Under the pieces are notes generated by a model, which ran no database searches, was not told where the DNA came from, and saw only the letters and a program-made list of their open reading frames with translations. A stretch of 64,000 nt of DNA from DATAEE01 sp963725145. Its GTDB lineage: Bacteria > Acidobacteriota > Vicinamibacteria > Vicinamibacterales > 2-12-FULL-66-21. Made by a program: the position numbers and the translations under genes. This document shows, piece by piece, positions 17,270-26,169 of the stretch; the stretch's first letter is position 1; each line of letters begins with the position of its first letter. The stretch covers positions 1,178,001 through 1,242,000 of the forward strand of contig CAVRXL010000012.1 in the NCBI GenBank assembly GCA_963725145.1. The letters are read 5' to 3'.

Positions 17270-19771
17270 CTATCGGTCCCGCAGCGCGTCATTCGGATCC
17301 ACGCGGCTCGCGCGCCGCGCCGGGACGAACGACGCGGCGATGGCCACGACGAGCAGGAAGGCCGACACGCCCGCGAACGTGGTCGGATCGGTGGCGCTCA
17401 CGCCCACGAGAAACGAGCTGACGAGGCGGGTCACGGCGACGGCGCCGGCGAGGCCGAGGCCGATGCCGGCGAGCGCCACGACCATGCCCTGTCCGAGAAT
17501 CAGCCGCAGGATATCGCGCGGGCTTGCACCGAAAGCGACGCGCACGCCGACCTCTCGCGTTCGCTGCTTCGCCGAATACGAGATCGTGCCGTAGAGGCCG
17601 AGCGACGCCAGGCCCAGCGCCAGGACGGCGAACGCGCCGATGAGCGCCAGCAGGAACCGCGTCTGCGACATGGCGTTCGAGACGTACGACGCCAGCGTCG
17701 ACAGCTCGGCGATCGGCACGTCCGGGTCCATGGCCGCCGCTTCGGCGCGGATGCGCGCGATGAGGCTCGCGGGATCCGCGGCCGTGCGCACCACGTAGGT
17801 CAGCGGCAGAAACGCCTGGAAGACGTACGGGACGTAGACCGTCTCGCGCCCTTCCGCGGCGAGCGACGACGACCGCACGTTTTCGACGACTCCGACGACC
17901 CGAACGGGGAGTCTCTCGAGCGAGAACGTCTTCTCGTTGAAGTGGTCGACAAGGAGGTCGGCGCCGAGGGGATTCTCTTCGCCGAAGACGCGCTTTGCGA
18001 GCTTCCGGTCGATGATCGCCACGTCGAGCGCTTCCTCCCGATTGTCCAGGCGCTCGAAGGTGCGGCCCGACAGCAGCTCGATCCCCATGGCTTCGAAGTA
18101 CCCCGGCAGCACGGCCTTGAAGTCGGCCTTGTTGGCCCGATACGCGTCGTCTGAGCCGCCGGGACGGCCGTACGAGCCGACCGAGTACTGCTCGCCGCCC
18201 GCGAGCGGCAGCGGCGTGACGCCGCCCACGCGCTCGACTCCCGGGATGGCCCGAAGCCGATCGGCCAGCTCGTTGGCGAAGTTCGCCCGCCGTGCCATCG
18301 TGAGGTACTTGAGGAACGACAGCGGCGCATTGAACGTGACGACGTTCCGCGCGTCGAACCCCGGGTCGACCCGCTGGATCTCGGCGAAGCTCCGGACCAT
18401 CAACCCGGCGCCGACGAGCAGCACGAGCGACAGTGCGACCTCCAGGACGACGATCGCGCTGCGCAGCTTGTTGCCGCGCACGCCGCCCGTGTCGCTTCCC
18501 CGGTCGCGCAGCGCGTCGGCCAGGTTGCCGCCGACCGCTCGCAGCGCCGGCGCGAGCCCGAACACGATCGCGGCGACGCAGGCAGTCCCGGCGGTGTAGA
18601 GGAGTGCGGCGAGGTCGATGGCCGCCCCTTCGATTCGCGGCAGGTTGCCGGGACTCAACGCCGTGATGAGGCGGATGCCCTGCCACGCCAGCAGCACGCC
18701 GATCACGGCGCCCGCCCAGGACAGGACGACGCTTTCGACCAGCATCTGCGCGATGATGCGGCCGCGGCCGCTGCCGACCGCCGCCCGTACCGCGATCTCG
18801 CGTCCACGCTCGGTCGCCCTGACCAGCAGCAGGTTCGCGATGTTGGCGCACGCGATCAGCAGCACGAACCCGACGGCACCGAGCAGCGCGAGCAGGGCGG
18901 GCCGCGCGTGGTTCACGACATCACGGTGCATCCCGTTCACCCTGATCTGCAGGTTCTGGGTCTTGTGGAACTGGTGAACCTCGCGCAGCCGCGCGGCGAC
19001 CGCGTCCATCTCGTGCTGCGCCTGCTCCAGCGTGACGCCGTCACGCAGCCGCGTGACCACCGTCAGCCAGGGCGCGTCCCGCGCGAAGTCGGCGATGTTG
19101 GTCGGCAGCACGCCCCAGGCATCGACGTTGGTGGGCATCGCCGCGTCCGCAGGCAGGTAGATCCGGAACGTCGGCGGCAGGACGCCGACGACGACCGAGC
19201 CCCAGCCATCCATTTGAATCGTGCGGCCGATCACGTTCGGATCGCCGCCGAATCGCCGTTGCCACAGCCCGTAGCTGAGCATCACCTTGCCCGGCGGCAG
19301 GTCGGGATTGGGGTTCGCGAACTGCTTCGGATCGATGGTAATCGCGTCGTCTTTCCGGAAGGTCCGACCGACGTGTGGCCGGACGCCGAGCAGCTCGAAC
19401 AGGTTCCACGTCGTGTAGCCGTTCATGATGCGCTCGGCCGGGCCGGCGCCGGTCAGCGTGCCGGCAACGGCCACCGCCCCGGCGAAGCCCTCGAACCGCG
19501 TGGTCTGCGTCTGGTAGTCCCCGAAATCGGGCCCCGATACGAGCGAGCGCTCGACATTGGTCGCCTGCAGGCGCGTCCACACGAGCGCCAGCTCCTCGGG
19601 ATGGTCATACGGGAGCGCACGAAGCAGAACGGCGTTCGCCACGCTGAACATCGCCACGTTGCTGCCGATGCCAAGCGCGAGGGTGAGGACGATCACCGCC
19701 GTGAACAGCGGTCTTTGGACGAAGGAGCGAATCGCGTACCTGAAGTCGCGAAGGACGTCAACGACCGTCAC
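17270..19771 (-). CDS. ADOP-family ABC transporter permease (MacB-like, duplicated)
   Basis: About 833-residue inner-membrane protein of the Acidobacterial duplicated orphan permease family. It has two FtsX/MacB repeats, each a periplasmic MacB-PCD domain followed by TM helices. Seen: DFRYAIRSFVQRP and LTLALGIGSNVAMFSV at the N-terminus, the mid-protein TM block after AARLREVHQ, and a C-terminal block with VGVRVAFGASPRDIL. No cognate ATPase gene is adjacent, as usual for ADOPs. I place the start at GTG 19771 because AGGAAAGG lies 9 nt upstream and the protein then begins MTVVDVLRDFRYAIRS like its family. A longer frame from ATG 19828 adds 19 residues made of sequence after a broken sigma-factor gene. 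Function (export of lipids/peptides or envelope stress) is unproven. Confidence 0.88.
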   Translation of the reverse strand: MTVVDVLRDFRYAIRSFVQRPLFTAVIVLTLALGIGSNVAMFSVANAVLLRALPYDHPEELALVWTRLQATNVERSLVSGPDFGDYQTQTTRFEGFAGAVAVAGTLTGAGPAERIMNGYTTWNLFELLGVRPHVGRTFRKDDAITIDPKQFANPNPDLPPGKVMLSYGLWQRRFGGDPNVIGRTIQMDGWGSVVVGVLPPTFRIYLPADAAMPTNVDAWGVLPTNIADFARDAPWLTVVTRLRDGVTLEQAQHEMDAVAARLREVHQFHKTQNLQIRVNGMHRDVVNHARPALLALLGAVGFVLLIACANIANLLLVRATERGREIAVRAAVGSGRGRIIAQMLVESVVLSWAGAVIGVLLAWQGIRLITALSPGNLPRIEGAAIDLAALLYTAGTACVAAIVFGLAPALRAVGGNLADALRDRGSDTGGVRGNKLRSAIVVLEVALSLVLLVGAGLMVRSFAEIQRVDPGFDARNVVTFNAPLSFLKYLTMARRANFANELADRLRAIPGVERVGGVTPLPLAGGEQYSVGSYGRPGGSDDAYRANKADFKAVLPGYFEAMGIELLSGRTFERLDNREEALDVAIIDRKLAKRVFGEENPLGADLLVDHFNEKTFSLERLPVRVVGVVENVRSSSLAAEGRETVYVPYVFQAFLPLTYVVRTAADPASLIARIRAEAAAMDPDVPIAELSTLASYVSNAMSQTRFLLALIGAFAVLALGLASLGLYGTISYSAKQRTREVGVRVAFGASPRDILRLILGQGMVVALAGIGLGLAGAVAVTRLVSSFLVGVSATDPTTFAGVSAFLLVVAIAASFVPARRASRVDPNDALRDR

Positions 19772-19910
19772 TTGGTTGTGCCTTTCCTGCAGAGCGCGGC
19801 GGCTCGGCACGAAGCTGAAGCCTGCCATTGTAGACGCGAGGCATCAACTCGTCGAACGCGCTGCGATCGCCCTGGTGCCACCGGTTGAGCAGGTCGGTGA
19901 TGTCGGGCAT
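19758..19910 (-). pseudogene. N-terminal remnant of an ECF-type sigma factor
   Basis: Fifty codons from ATG 19910 to TGA 19758-19760. The first 27 residues (MPDITDLLNRWHQGDRSAFD, then ELMPRVY) match the conserved N-terminus of Acidobacteria/Planctomycetes-style ECF sigma factors (Sigma70_ECF family). After residue 28 the similarity stops and the sequence runs into the region upstream of the ADOP permease. All DNA-binding regions (sigma-2 onward, sigma-4) are missing, so it cannot work as a sigma factor. A TAGAAT box at 19930-19935 (minus strand) is retained upstream. The junction looks like a deletion that joined the sigma gene's promoter to the permease. Too short for certainty, but the motif order is specific. 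Confidence 0.6.
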
Positions 19911-19997
19911 CTGTGTCGAGGTCGAAGCGATTCTACGACCGATCGTGTTTGGTGCCTGCGCGCCGAGTAAGGCGAATTGGAAAGGATCTTCCGACGT

Positions 19998-21413
19998 TCA
20001 CGGCGTCGGTTCGAATCGGCTGAGCGGCAGGCTCTTCGCGATTGCCCTCCGTCCCTCCGCAATTGACGCGATCTTCCCGCACGCCAGCGACTGAATCAGG
20101 AGATTCCCCAGCGCCGTGGCCTCGACGGGGCCTGCGACCACGGGGCGCCCGATGGCGTCGGCGGTAGCCTGGTTGAGATACGCGTTCTGCGAGCCGCCGC
20201 CGACGATGTGAACGCCCGGGATGGGTGTGTTGGTGAGCGCTTCGATCGTCTGAACGACCGCTGCGTACCGCGCCGCGAGCGAATCGAGGATGACTTTCGT
20301 CAGGAACGCCGGGTCGTCTGAGGATGCTTGACCTTGCTCGGCGAGCGCCGCACGCACCTCCTTGACCATGTCCGGTGGATTGAAGAAGCGCGGCGCGTCG
20401 GGGTCGATGAGCGGCGCCACGCCCGCGACGCCGGCTGCGTGCTCGATGAGGCGCGGCACATCGACCTGCTGACCCGTACGGCGCCACTCGTCTCTGCAGC
20501 GCTCCAGAATCCACATCCCGGTGACGTTCTTGAGAAAGCGGAACGTCCGGCCGGGTCCGCGTTCGTTGGTGAAATTGGCGGCGAGGACGTCCTGTCCTAC
20601 GAGCGGTGTGTCGCGCTCGATGCCGACGAGCGACCAGGTACCCGAAGAAATGTAGGCCCAGCCGGGCTCGAGCGGGGTGCCGACGACCGCGCTGGCGGTG
20701 TCGTGCGTGGCAGGGGCGACGATCCGGAGCGGCGGCAGCTCGAGCTCGCGCTGGAGCGCGGGCGCGAGCGCGCCCAGATCCGCGCCGGCGTCGACCAGCC
20801 CGGGCATCAACTCGTCAGGCAGCCCCAGGCGCTTCAGCAGCTCATCGTCCCACTCCGCCGTCCGGACGCTGAGGAGCTGCGTCGTCGAGGCGTTGGTTCG
20901 TTCAGAGCTCATGGATCCGCACAGCAGGTGATGGCAGAGGTCGGGCATCAGCAGCAGGCGGGTGGCGCTCGACGGCAGGCCGTCGCGCGCGTGAGCGGCA
21001 AGCTGGACGAGGGTGTTGAACTGGAGAAACTGGATGCCCGTGCGCTGGAAGATCTCCTCGCGACCAACGCGCGTGAAGATCTCTTCCATGAGGCCAGCCG
21101 TACGGCCGTCCCTGTAGCAGATCGGCTCTTCGACGAGACGGCCGTCGCCACCGATCAACCCATAGTCGACGCCCCAGGCGTCGACGCCGGCCGAGACCAG
21201 ATCGCCGCCGGCCGCCCGCGCCGAATCGGCCGCGCGGCGCAGACCGGTGCGCAGCCCGTCGAAGAGCTGCGCGATATCCCATCGAAGCCGTCGGTCGAGG
21301 AGCCGCGGGGTGTAGTGGAAACGGTGCGCTTCCTCGAAGCGGACGGCAGTCGGCGACACCTCGCCAACGAACACGCGACCGCTGCCGGCCCCGAGATCGA
21401 CGGCCGCATGCAC
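19998..21413 (-). CDS. rhaB: L-rhamnulokinase
   Basis: 471-residue FGGY-family kinase that phosphorylates L-rhamnulose at O1. Seen: N-terminal ATPase-fold strand AAVDLGAGSGRVFVGE (residues 3-18), the substrate-binding DAWGVDYGLI, the mid motif APATHDTASAVVGTP, SSGTWSLVG, and the C-terminal ATP-binding IVGGGSQNAYLNQ. Length is normal. The start is GTG at 21413, one base after the rhaM stop, so the two genes form a two-gene unit separated by the ADOP permease from the rest of the pathway. About 85 bp beyond its stop holds no further rhamnose gene. Confidence 0.93.
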   Translation of the reverse strand: MHAAVDLGAGSGRVFVGEVSPTAVRFEEAHRFHYTPRLLDRRLRWDIAQLFDGLRTGLRRAADSARAAGGDLVSAGVDAWGVDYGLIGGDGRLVEEPICYRDGRTAGLMEEIFTRVGREEIFQRTGIQFLQFNTLVQLAAHARDGLPSSATRLLLMPDLCHHLLCGSMSSERTNASTTQLLSVRTAEWDDELLKRLGLPDELMPGLVDAGADLGALAPALQRELELPPLRIVAPATHDTASAVVGTPLEPGWAYISSGTWSLVGIERDTPLVGQDVLAANFTNERGPGRTFRFLKNVTGMWILERCRDEWRRTGQQVDVPRLIEHAAGVAGVAPLIDPDAPRFFNPPDMVKEVRAALAEQGQASSDDPAFLTKVILDSLAARYAAVVQTIEALTNTPIPGVHIVGGGSQNAYLNQATADAIGRPVVAGPVEATALGNLLIQSLACGKIASIAEGRRAIAKSLPLSRFEPTP

Positions 21414-21414
21414 C

Positions 21415-21741
21415 TTACGGTCCTTCGTCGTCTATGTGGAAGACCTCACGCAGTTCGCGGGAGACCGGGCTATCGTCCGCGTTGGCCGGCATGATGTCGC
21501 ACATATGCCGCCACCATCGCCGGCACACGTCGGTCGACGCGACCGCCGCCCATCGCGCCTCATCGTCGATCTCGACGTACCCGAAGAGATCGTTCGTCTG
21601 AGAGTCCAGGAAGATGGAATAGGTTCGAACACCGTGCTCGATCAGCGTGTCCTCGAGCTCTTTCCAGATGGGCCGGTGGCGTCGTTCGTACTCTTCCTCG
21701 CTGCCGCGATTCACGGACATGCGAAACGCTTTACGGATCAT
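21415..21741 (-). CDS. rhaM: L-rhamnose mutarotase
   Basis: 108-residue cytoplasmic epimerase that interconverts alpha- and beta-L-rhamnopyranose so that the isomerase gets its preferred anomer. Key residues of the family are present: His22 in ERRHRPIW, Tyr41 in RTYSIFLD, and the Trp at about 64 plus the Trp pair in RRWWRHM. Length is typical (about 104-110). It lies immediately upstream of rhaB with a one-base gap. Rhizobial homologues are called rhaU. Confidence 0.95.
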   Translation of the reverse strand: MIRKAFRMSVNRGSEEEYERRHRPIWKELEDTLIEHGVRTYSIFLDSQTNDLFGYVEIDDEARWAAVASTDVCRRWWRHMCDIMPANADDSPVSRELREVFHIDDEGP

Positions 21742-21746
21742 AAGAA

Positions 21747-21809
21747 GGTTCGAAGGGTTCGAAGGGTTCGAGGCGTTCGAACCTCCTCGAACCTCCTCGT
21801 CTCGAACCC
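21747..21809. repeat. GGTTCGA / TCGAACC inverted repeat array
   Basis: Units of about 9-10 bp (GGGTTCGAA, GTTCGAGG) run in one orientation and then reappear as reverse complements (CGAACCTCCT twice), filling the rhaM-M24 peptidase gap. The same family stands upstream of moxR at 40383-40428. The inverted arrangement could fold into a hairpin. Confidence 0.75.
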
Positions 21810-21810
21810 G

Positions 21811-23097
21811 TTAAAAGGGTTTTTCGAGCGACTCGCTCTGCGTCGTGAACAGCTCGGCACCCGTTTCCGTGATGACCATGTCATCTTCGAGCCGTACGCC
21901 GAACTCCCCTCGAATGTAGATGCCGGGCTCGTCGCTGAACGTCATGCCGGGCGCGAGCGGGAGCGTGTTGCCCTTGACGAGGTACGGCCACTCGTGGCCG
22001 TCCATCCCCATCCCGTGGCCGACGCGATGCGTGAAGTGGGCATAGCCCGGCCCGAAGCCGGCGTCCTCGATCACCTTGCGCGCGGCCGCGTCGACGGCTT
22101 CACACGGGACGCCAGGCTTCGCGGCGGCGAGCGCCGCGTCCTGCGCCTTGCGCTCGATCGCGAAGACCTGCTTCATCTTGTCGGTGGGCCGGCCGAGGAG
22201 GAACGTGCGCGAGATGTCCGATTGATAGCCTTCGACGCTGCACCCGCCGTCGATCAGGAGAATCGAGCCTTCCTTGATGACCTGCGGCTGGATCGATCCG
22301 TGTGGCAGCGCGGAATAGGGACCGACCTGGACGCCGGCGCCGCCGGAGAACCCGAGCTTTGTGTGCGCGGCGGAGACGAGGCGCGCGAAATCGTTCTGGG
22401 TCATCCCTTCCTTCAACGATTCGTACGCGGCCTTGTACGCTTTCCACGTCACCTCGGATGCCAGCCGCATCAGCGCGAGCTCGTGCGCATCCTTCGTCAC
22501 GCGGCAGCCCGCGGTGATCGGCGTGCCGCTCACCAGCTTCACCGTCGGCGCCGCCTGCGCCACGCCGTCGCTGAAGACGAACTTGGCCGTCTCTTCGATG
22601 CCGAGCCGGCCGGTCGCGACGCCGCGATCCCGCAGTCCCTGGGCCACACGCTCGTACGGGCTCTCGTGCTCGTGCCAGGTGCGAACGTCCGCCTTCGCGC
22701 CGCCGAACGGCCCGAGCGCGATCTGCTCCCGCGCCCGATCCTCTTCGAACGCCGGACAGACGACGAAGGGCTCGCCGCTTCGCGGGAGGACGAACGCGAA
22801 CAGCCGTTCCGCGCCGCTCCATCGCATGTTGGTGAAGTAGGCGAGCGACGTGCCCGAGCACAGCATGAGCGCGTCGATGCGCTGCTCCGCCATCAGCCGC
22901 CGCGCCTTGTCGATTCGCGCGCGGCGTTCCTCCGCGGTGATCGGAGTCTCTCGTCCCTTCATCGACCCGAGCGCCGCAATCGGCGCGGGCAGCGGGTCAT
23001 TCGAGGCCTGTATCGCGTCGGCGCCCTCGGCGTGGAGGCGGCCCGTTAACCCGGCGGCCAGGGGAATCGACAGAAACGATCGGCGAGTCAGAGACAC
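21811..23097 (-). CDS. M24 metallopeptidase (Xaa-Pro aminopeptidase/dipeptidase type), Tat-exported
   Basis: 428 residues with a twin-arginine-like signal (TRRSFLS), an N-terminal creatinase domain (about 45-180), and a pita-bread catalytic domain. All five metal ligands are visible: Asp in LLIDGGC, Asp in YQSDISRTF, His in THRVGHGMG, Glu in FSDEPGIY and Glu in VRLEDDMVI. It should cleave the N-terminal residue before proline, or a dipeptide, outside the cytoplasm. The start is GTG 23097 with a good ribosome-binding site (GAGGAGGA) 5 nt upstream. Exact specificity cannot be read from sequence. Confidence 0.92.
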   Translation of the reverse strand: MSLTRRSFLSIPLAAGLTGRLHAEGADAIQASNDPLPAPIAALGSMKGRETPITAEERRARIDKARRLMAEQRIDALMLCSGTSLAYFTNMRWSGAERLFAFVLPRSGEPFVVCPAFEEDRAREQIALGPFGGAKADVRTWHEHESPYERVAQGLRDRGVATGRLGIEETAKFVFSDGVAQAAPTVKLVSGTPITAGCRVTKDAHELALMRLASEVTWKAYKAAYESLKEGMTQNDFARLVSAAHTKLGFSGGAGVQVGPYSALPHGSIQPQVIKEGSILLIDGGCSVEGYQSDISRTFLLGRPTDKMKQVFAIERKAQDAALAAAKPGVPCEAVDAAARKVIEDAGFGPGYAHFTHRVGHGMGMDGHEWPYLVKGNTLPLAPGMTFSDEPGIYIRGEFGVRLEDDMVITETGAELFTTQSESLEKPF

Positions 23098-23120
23098 GAG
23101 TCCTCCTCAGTGCGACGACA

Positions 23121-23128
23121 ACTATACT
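23121..23128. promoter_or_regulatory. back-to-back overlapping -10 boxes
   Basis: ACTATACT holds TATACT (23123-23128) for the plus strand, 7 nt before the ATG at 23136, and TATAGT (23126-23121) for the minus-strand M24 gene. The two promoters share four bases of the 38-bp divergent gap, so simultaneous firing would conflict. Confidence 0.5.
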
Positions 23129-23135
23129 CTCGCGG

Positions 23136-23444
23136 ATGCGACCCAGATGGATAGGGCTGACCGCTATCTGGTTCTACTGGTCTTCTCTGTTCTGGCTGCG
23201 TCCCTTGCTGTCGTACCTGGAAGTCAGGCCGGCCGACTATCCAGGCCTGCAGGCGGCGCTGCGCGTCTACTCCGCCCCGCTGCGCTACCTCATTCCCTGG
23301 ATGCCGGCGCTCTTCGGCCGCTCCGCTCGCGCACCTTCCCGGGCCGCGCTCCTGGCGGGAATGGTAGGGGCCATCGGCTGTCTCGTCGTCTGGGGGGTGC
23401 TCGTGATTCGCGCGCACAATCGGCGGACGATGGCGGGGCGTTAG
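23136..23444 (+). CDS. small two-helix membrane protein, unknown
   Basis: 102 residues, not recognised. It has a first hydrophobic stretch with aromatic residues (IWFYWSSLFWLRPLL, about 10-24) and a clear C-terminal transmembrane helix (about 74-94) followed by a basic tail. A TATACT box sits 7 nt upstream of the ATG, which supports a real, probably leaderless gene. It is divergent from the M24 peptidase and convergent with the kinase gene, which ends 17 nt after it. No function can be given. Confidence 0.6.
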   Translation: MRPRWIGLTAIWFYWSSLFWLRPLLSYLEVRPADYPGLQAALRVYSAPLRYLIPWMPALFGRSARAPSRAALLAGMVGAIGCLVVWGVLVIRAHNRRTMAGR

Positions 23445-23460
23445 GATCTGATCCCGGGCT

Positions 23461-26139
23461 CTAGAGGACGGCCGGGGCGGGGGTGCGCGACAGCCGGAAT
23501 CCCCAGACGATGAGCGCGGCAAACGCCGCGAATCCCACGAGCGCTGCGTCGAAGTACCACGCACCCGGGGTGAGCGTGAAGGGATACGACACGGACAGAT
23601 TCAGCGAGAAGACCATCACAGCCTCCGCCAGCAGGCCAAAGCGGAGCAGCACGAACATCATGAGCCCCGCACCCGCCAGCGCGCCGGCCACGATGAAGAA
23701 GTCGATCGACGAGTAGCCGCTCAAGAACAGCAGGGTCAGGATCGCCGTTGACGCGGCGACCGCGAGCCAGACGCGGCGCAGTGCCAGCCGTGATCCGACG
23801 AGCAGCATCAGTACCACGAGCGCCGTCAGCACGGCGTCGTCCGCCTGCGTCAGGACGCCGCTGACCGCGTGGCGGAGGCTGATGAGCGCGTCGAGCCGGG
23901 GCGTGTCAAGATTCGGCGGCGGGCGCCCGACCAGCGCCGGAAGGAAATACTGCAGCCGAAGCACGAGCACGACGGCAAGCCCCGCCATCATGCCGATGAG
24001 CAGATCGCGGCCGAGCATCGGATCGCGCAGCCGCCCGGTCAGCATGCGGCTCCATGCGATGAGCAGGTTGGGCCAGAGACGTCGTGCCACCGGTTCCAGC
24101 GCGAGGTACAGCAGCCAGATCATGCCCGCCGAGAAAAACGAGATGCTCGCGCCGCGAGCGAACTGGGTCCACTCGATCCCCAGATGCGGTCTGTGATGCG
24201 CACCGAGGAGAAACTCGATCGTCTGGATGACGAACAGGAATGCCGCGAGACGGATCGCGCCGTTGCGGTCGCCGCGCCCCGCCTTGAGGTTGTGGCGTGC
24301 CATCAGCGCGGCCGCAATCAGGCTGCCTGACAGCAGGAGGAGCGACACGTAGCCGAGCCATCGATCGTCGCCAGGCGGCGGCTGCTGCCGGTCCGGCCTC
24401 GTCCATGGTCCCACGATGGCGAAGTACACCGGCCGGCCGCGATGGCTCGCCGCTTCGATGCGAACGTTCTCGGCCCGCGGACCGAGCGTGCCGGTCCAGG
24501 CCGCTCGTGCGTCAGCATAGTGCGGCGGTGTCCAGGACTCTTCCGTCGGTGTGAACGTCGTGTGATCGAGTCCCGCTTCTCGAAACAGGAGTCCCCAGTC
24601 CGTCTCAGGGGCGGGTGTTCCGGCATCCGGCACCTGGCGGGGCACCGCTTCGAAGTACATGAGTCGGCCCGCGGCATTCAGGCGCAGCCGCACCATGTCC
24701 GATACGAGGGCCGGCGGATCGTCGAAGAGCTGTTCGTTCACCGATCTCCACGAGATCAGTTCGCGCGGCCCCGAGCGGTACCAGAACGTGATCGCGGGAG
24801 GCATGTCGGACGAGACACGGACCCACCGATCGAGCGACCGATCCGAGTCGGCGATATGGCGGAGATACTCCTGCTCTTCCGAGAAACCGAAGGTCGCGTC
24901 GATCCCGGCCGGATACCCAAACGCCCGGACGACCTGTTCGGCTCGGTCGGCGAGCACCGCGGTGGGCTTGAACGGAGGCGTCCGGCCGAGAAGGCTCGTA
25001 GGGTCGGAAAGCGCGGCGATCGCGAGAAGCGCGACGCCGCAGCCGATCGCGAGCGCGGCCGCCGGGTTCTGGGCGAGCGCGCCGGTCGTCCCCGCGGCGG
25101 CGACCATCTCCGGCGAGGGCGTCTCGCCAGCTGCAAGCGCCGCTTCGAGCGGGCTCGCGCCTGGAAGCCCCGCCGCGACCGCGAGCGCCGACGAGGGCCG
25201 CAGCGCCGCGTCGCCCGCCAGGCAGCGCATGATCGTCCGCTCTATCGCGGGATCGAGATCGGGGACGGCCGTCGTCGGCGTCGGCGGCGCGCCGCGCTCG
25301 TGTTGCTTCACCAGCTCGCCGACGGTCGGCGCGTCGAAGGCGCGCTTGCCCGTGAAGACCTCGTACAGCACCAGGCCGAGCGCAAACAGATCGCTCTTGA
25401 CGGAGACCTCTCGGCCCGCGAGCTGCTCCGGCGCCATGTACCCGGGCGTGCCCGCGCGCACGTCCGCCCCCGTCGACGCCGCGCCGGCGATGCCGAAGTC
25501 GGTCAAGCGGACGCGGCCGGCGCCGTCGATCATGACGTTCGCCGGCTTCAGATCGCGGTGGAGCACGCCGCGCTCGTGCGCGGCCGCCAGCCCCGCGCAG
25601 AGCTGCCGGGCGACCTCGACTCCTTTGTCCGCCGGCAGGCGTCCGATGCGCCGCAGCAGCGATGCGAGATCCTCGCCGTCCACGTACTCCATCGAGAGAA
25701 AATGACGGCCGTCCACGACGCCGATGTCGTAGACGCGGCAGACGTTCGGATGCGACACCTGCCGCGCCGTCCGGACCTCGCCGTGGAAGCGCGCCAGACG
25801 CGCCGGGTCCATCTCGAGCGACTCGGGCAGAAACTTCAACGCGACCGGCTGCTCGAGCCTCAGGTCGTCGGCACGGTACACCTCGCCCATGCCTCCCTGC
25901 CCGAGCAGGTTGACCACGCGATACCGTTCGTCGAGGACGGTGCCCGGCGCGAATCGGCCGTGCCAGACCGCGGTGCCTGACGTGGTCAACCGCGGGCCGC
26001 CGGTAGAGGATCTGGGCCTCGAGGACGTTTCTCCGAGCCGGGTCTCGTCATCCGATCCGGATGCCGGGATTGAAGAGCCGCAGGCCGGACAGAATCGGCT
26101 CTCGTTCGCGACCGTTGCGCCGCACGAAGGACAGATCAC
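23461..26139 (-). CDS. serine/threonine protein kinase with zinc ribbon and C-terminal membrane domain
   Basis: 892 residues. A zinc ribbon (CPSCG...CPACG, residues 3-21) precedes a PknB-like kinase domain (about 72-335): glycine loop LGQGGMGEVY, VALKFLP Lys, HRDLKPANV catalytic loop, TDFGIAG metal-binding loop and YMAPEQL. All key catalytic residues are present, so it should be active. After one helix near residue 360 comes a ~220-residue non-kinase region, probably extracytoplasmic. About eight C-terminal membrane helices (from ~600) then follow, instead of PASTA repeats. The start is GTG 26139 with a TAGAAT box 6 nt upstream. The sensed signal and substrates are unknown. Confidence 0.93.
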   Translation of the reverse strand: MICPSCGATVANESRFCPACGSSIPASGSDDETRLGETSSRPRSSTGGPRLTTSGTAVWHGRFAPGTVLDERYRVVNLLGQGGMGEVYRADDLRLEQPVALKFLPESLEMDPARLARFHGEVRTARQVSHPNVCRVYDIGVVDGRHFLSMEYVDGEDLASLLRRIGRLPADKGVEVARQLCAGLAAAHERGVLHRDLKPANVMIDGAGRVRLTDFGIAGAASTGADVRAGTPGYMAPEQLAGREVSVKSDLFALGLVLYEVFTGKRAFDAPTVGELVKQHERGAPPTPTTAVPDLDPAIERTIMRCLAGDAALRPSSALAVAAGLPGASPLEAALAAGETPSPEMVAAAGTTGALAQNPAAALAIGCGVALLAIAALSDPTSLLGRTPPFKPTAVLADRAEQVVRAFGYPAGIDATFGFSEEQEYLRHIADSDRSLDRWVRVSSDMPPAITFWYRSGPRELISWRSVNEQLFDDPPALVSDMVRLRLNAAGRLMYFEAVPRQVPDAGTPAPETDWGLLFREAGLDHTTFTPTEESWTPPHYADARAAWTGTLGPRAENVRIEAASHRGRPVYFAIVGPWTRPDRQQPPPGDDRWLGYVSLLLLSGSLIAAALMARHNLKAGRGDRNGAIRLAAFLFVIQTIEFLLGAHHRPHLGIEWTQFARGASISFFSAGMIWLLYLALEPVARRLWPNLLIAWSRMLTGRLRDPMLGRDLLIGMMAGLAVVLVLRLQYFLPALVGRPPPNLDTPRLDALISLRHAVSGVLTQADDAVLTALVVLMLLVGSRLALRRVWLAVAASTAILTLLFLSGYSSIDFFIVAGALAGAGLMMFVLLRFGLLAEAVMVFSLNLSVSYPFTLTPGAWYFDAALVGFAAFAALIVWGFRLSRTPAPAVL

Positions 26140-26145
26140 CGGAAG

Positions 26146-26151
26146 ATTCTA
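26146..26151 (-). promoter_or_regulatory. -10-like box TAGAAT, 6 nt before kinase start
   Basis: Minus-strand TAGAAT, within TATAGAAT, ends 6 nt before the GTG at 26139. It predicts a leaderless or near-leaderless kinase mRNA. Confidence 0.45.
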
Positions 26152-26169
26152 TATCGGTGCCCTGGGTGC

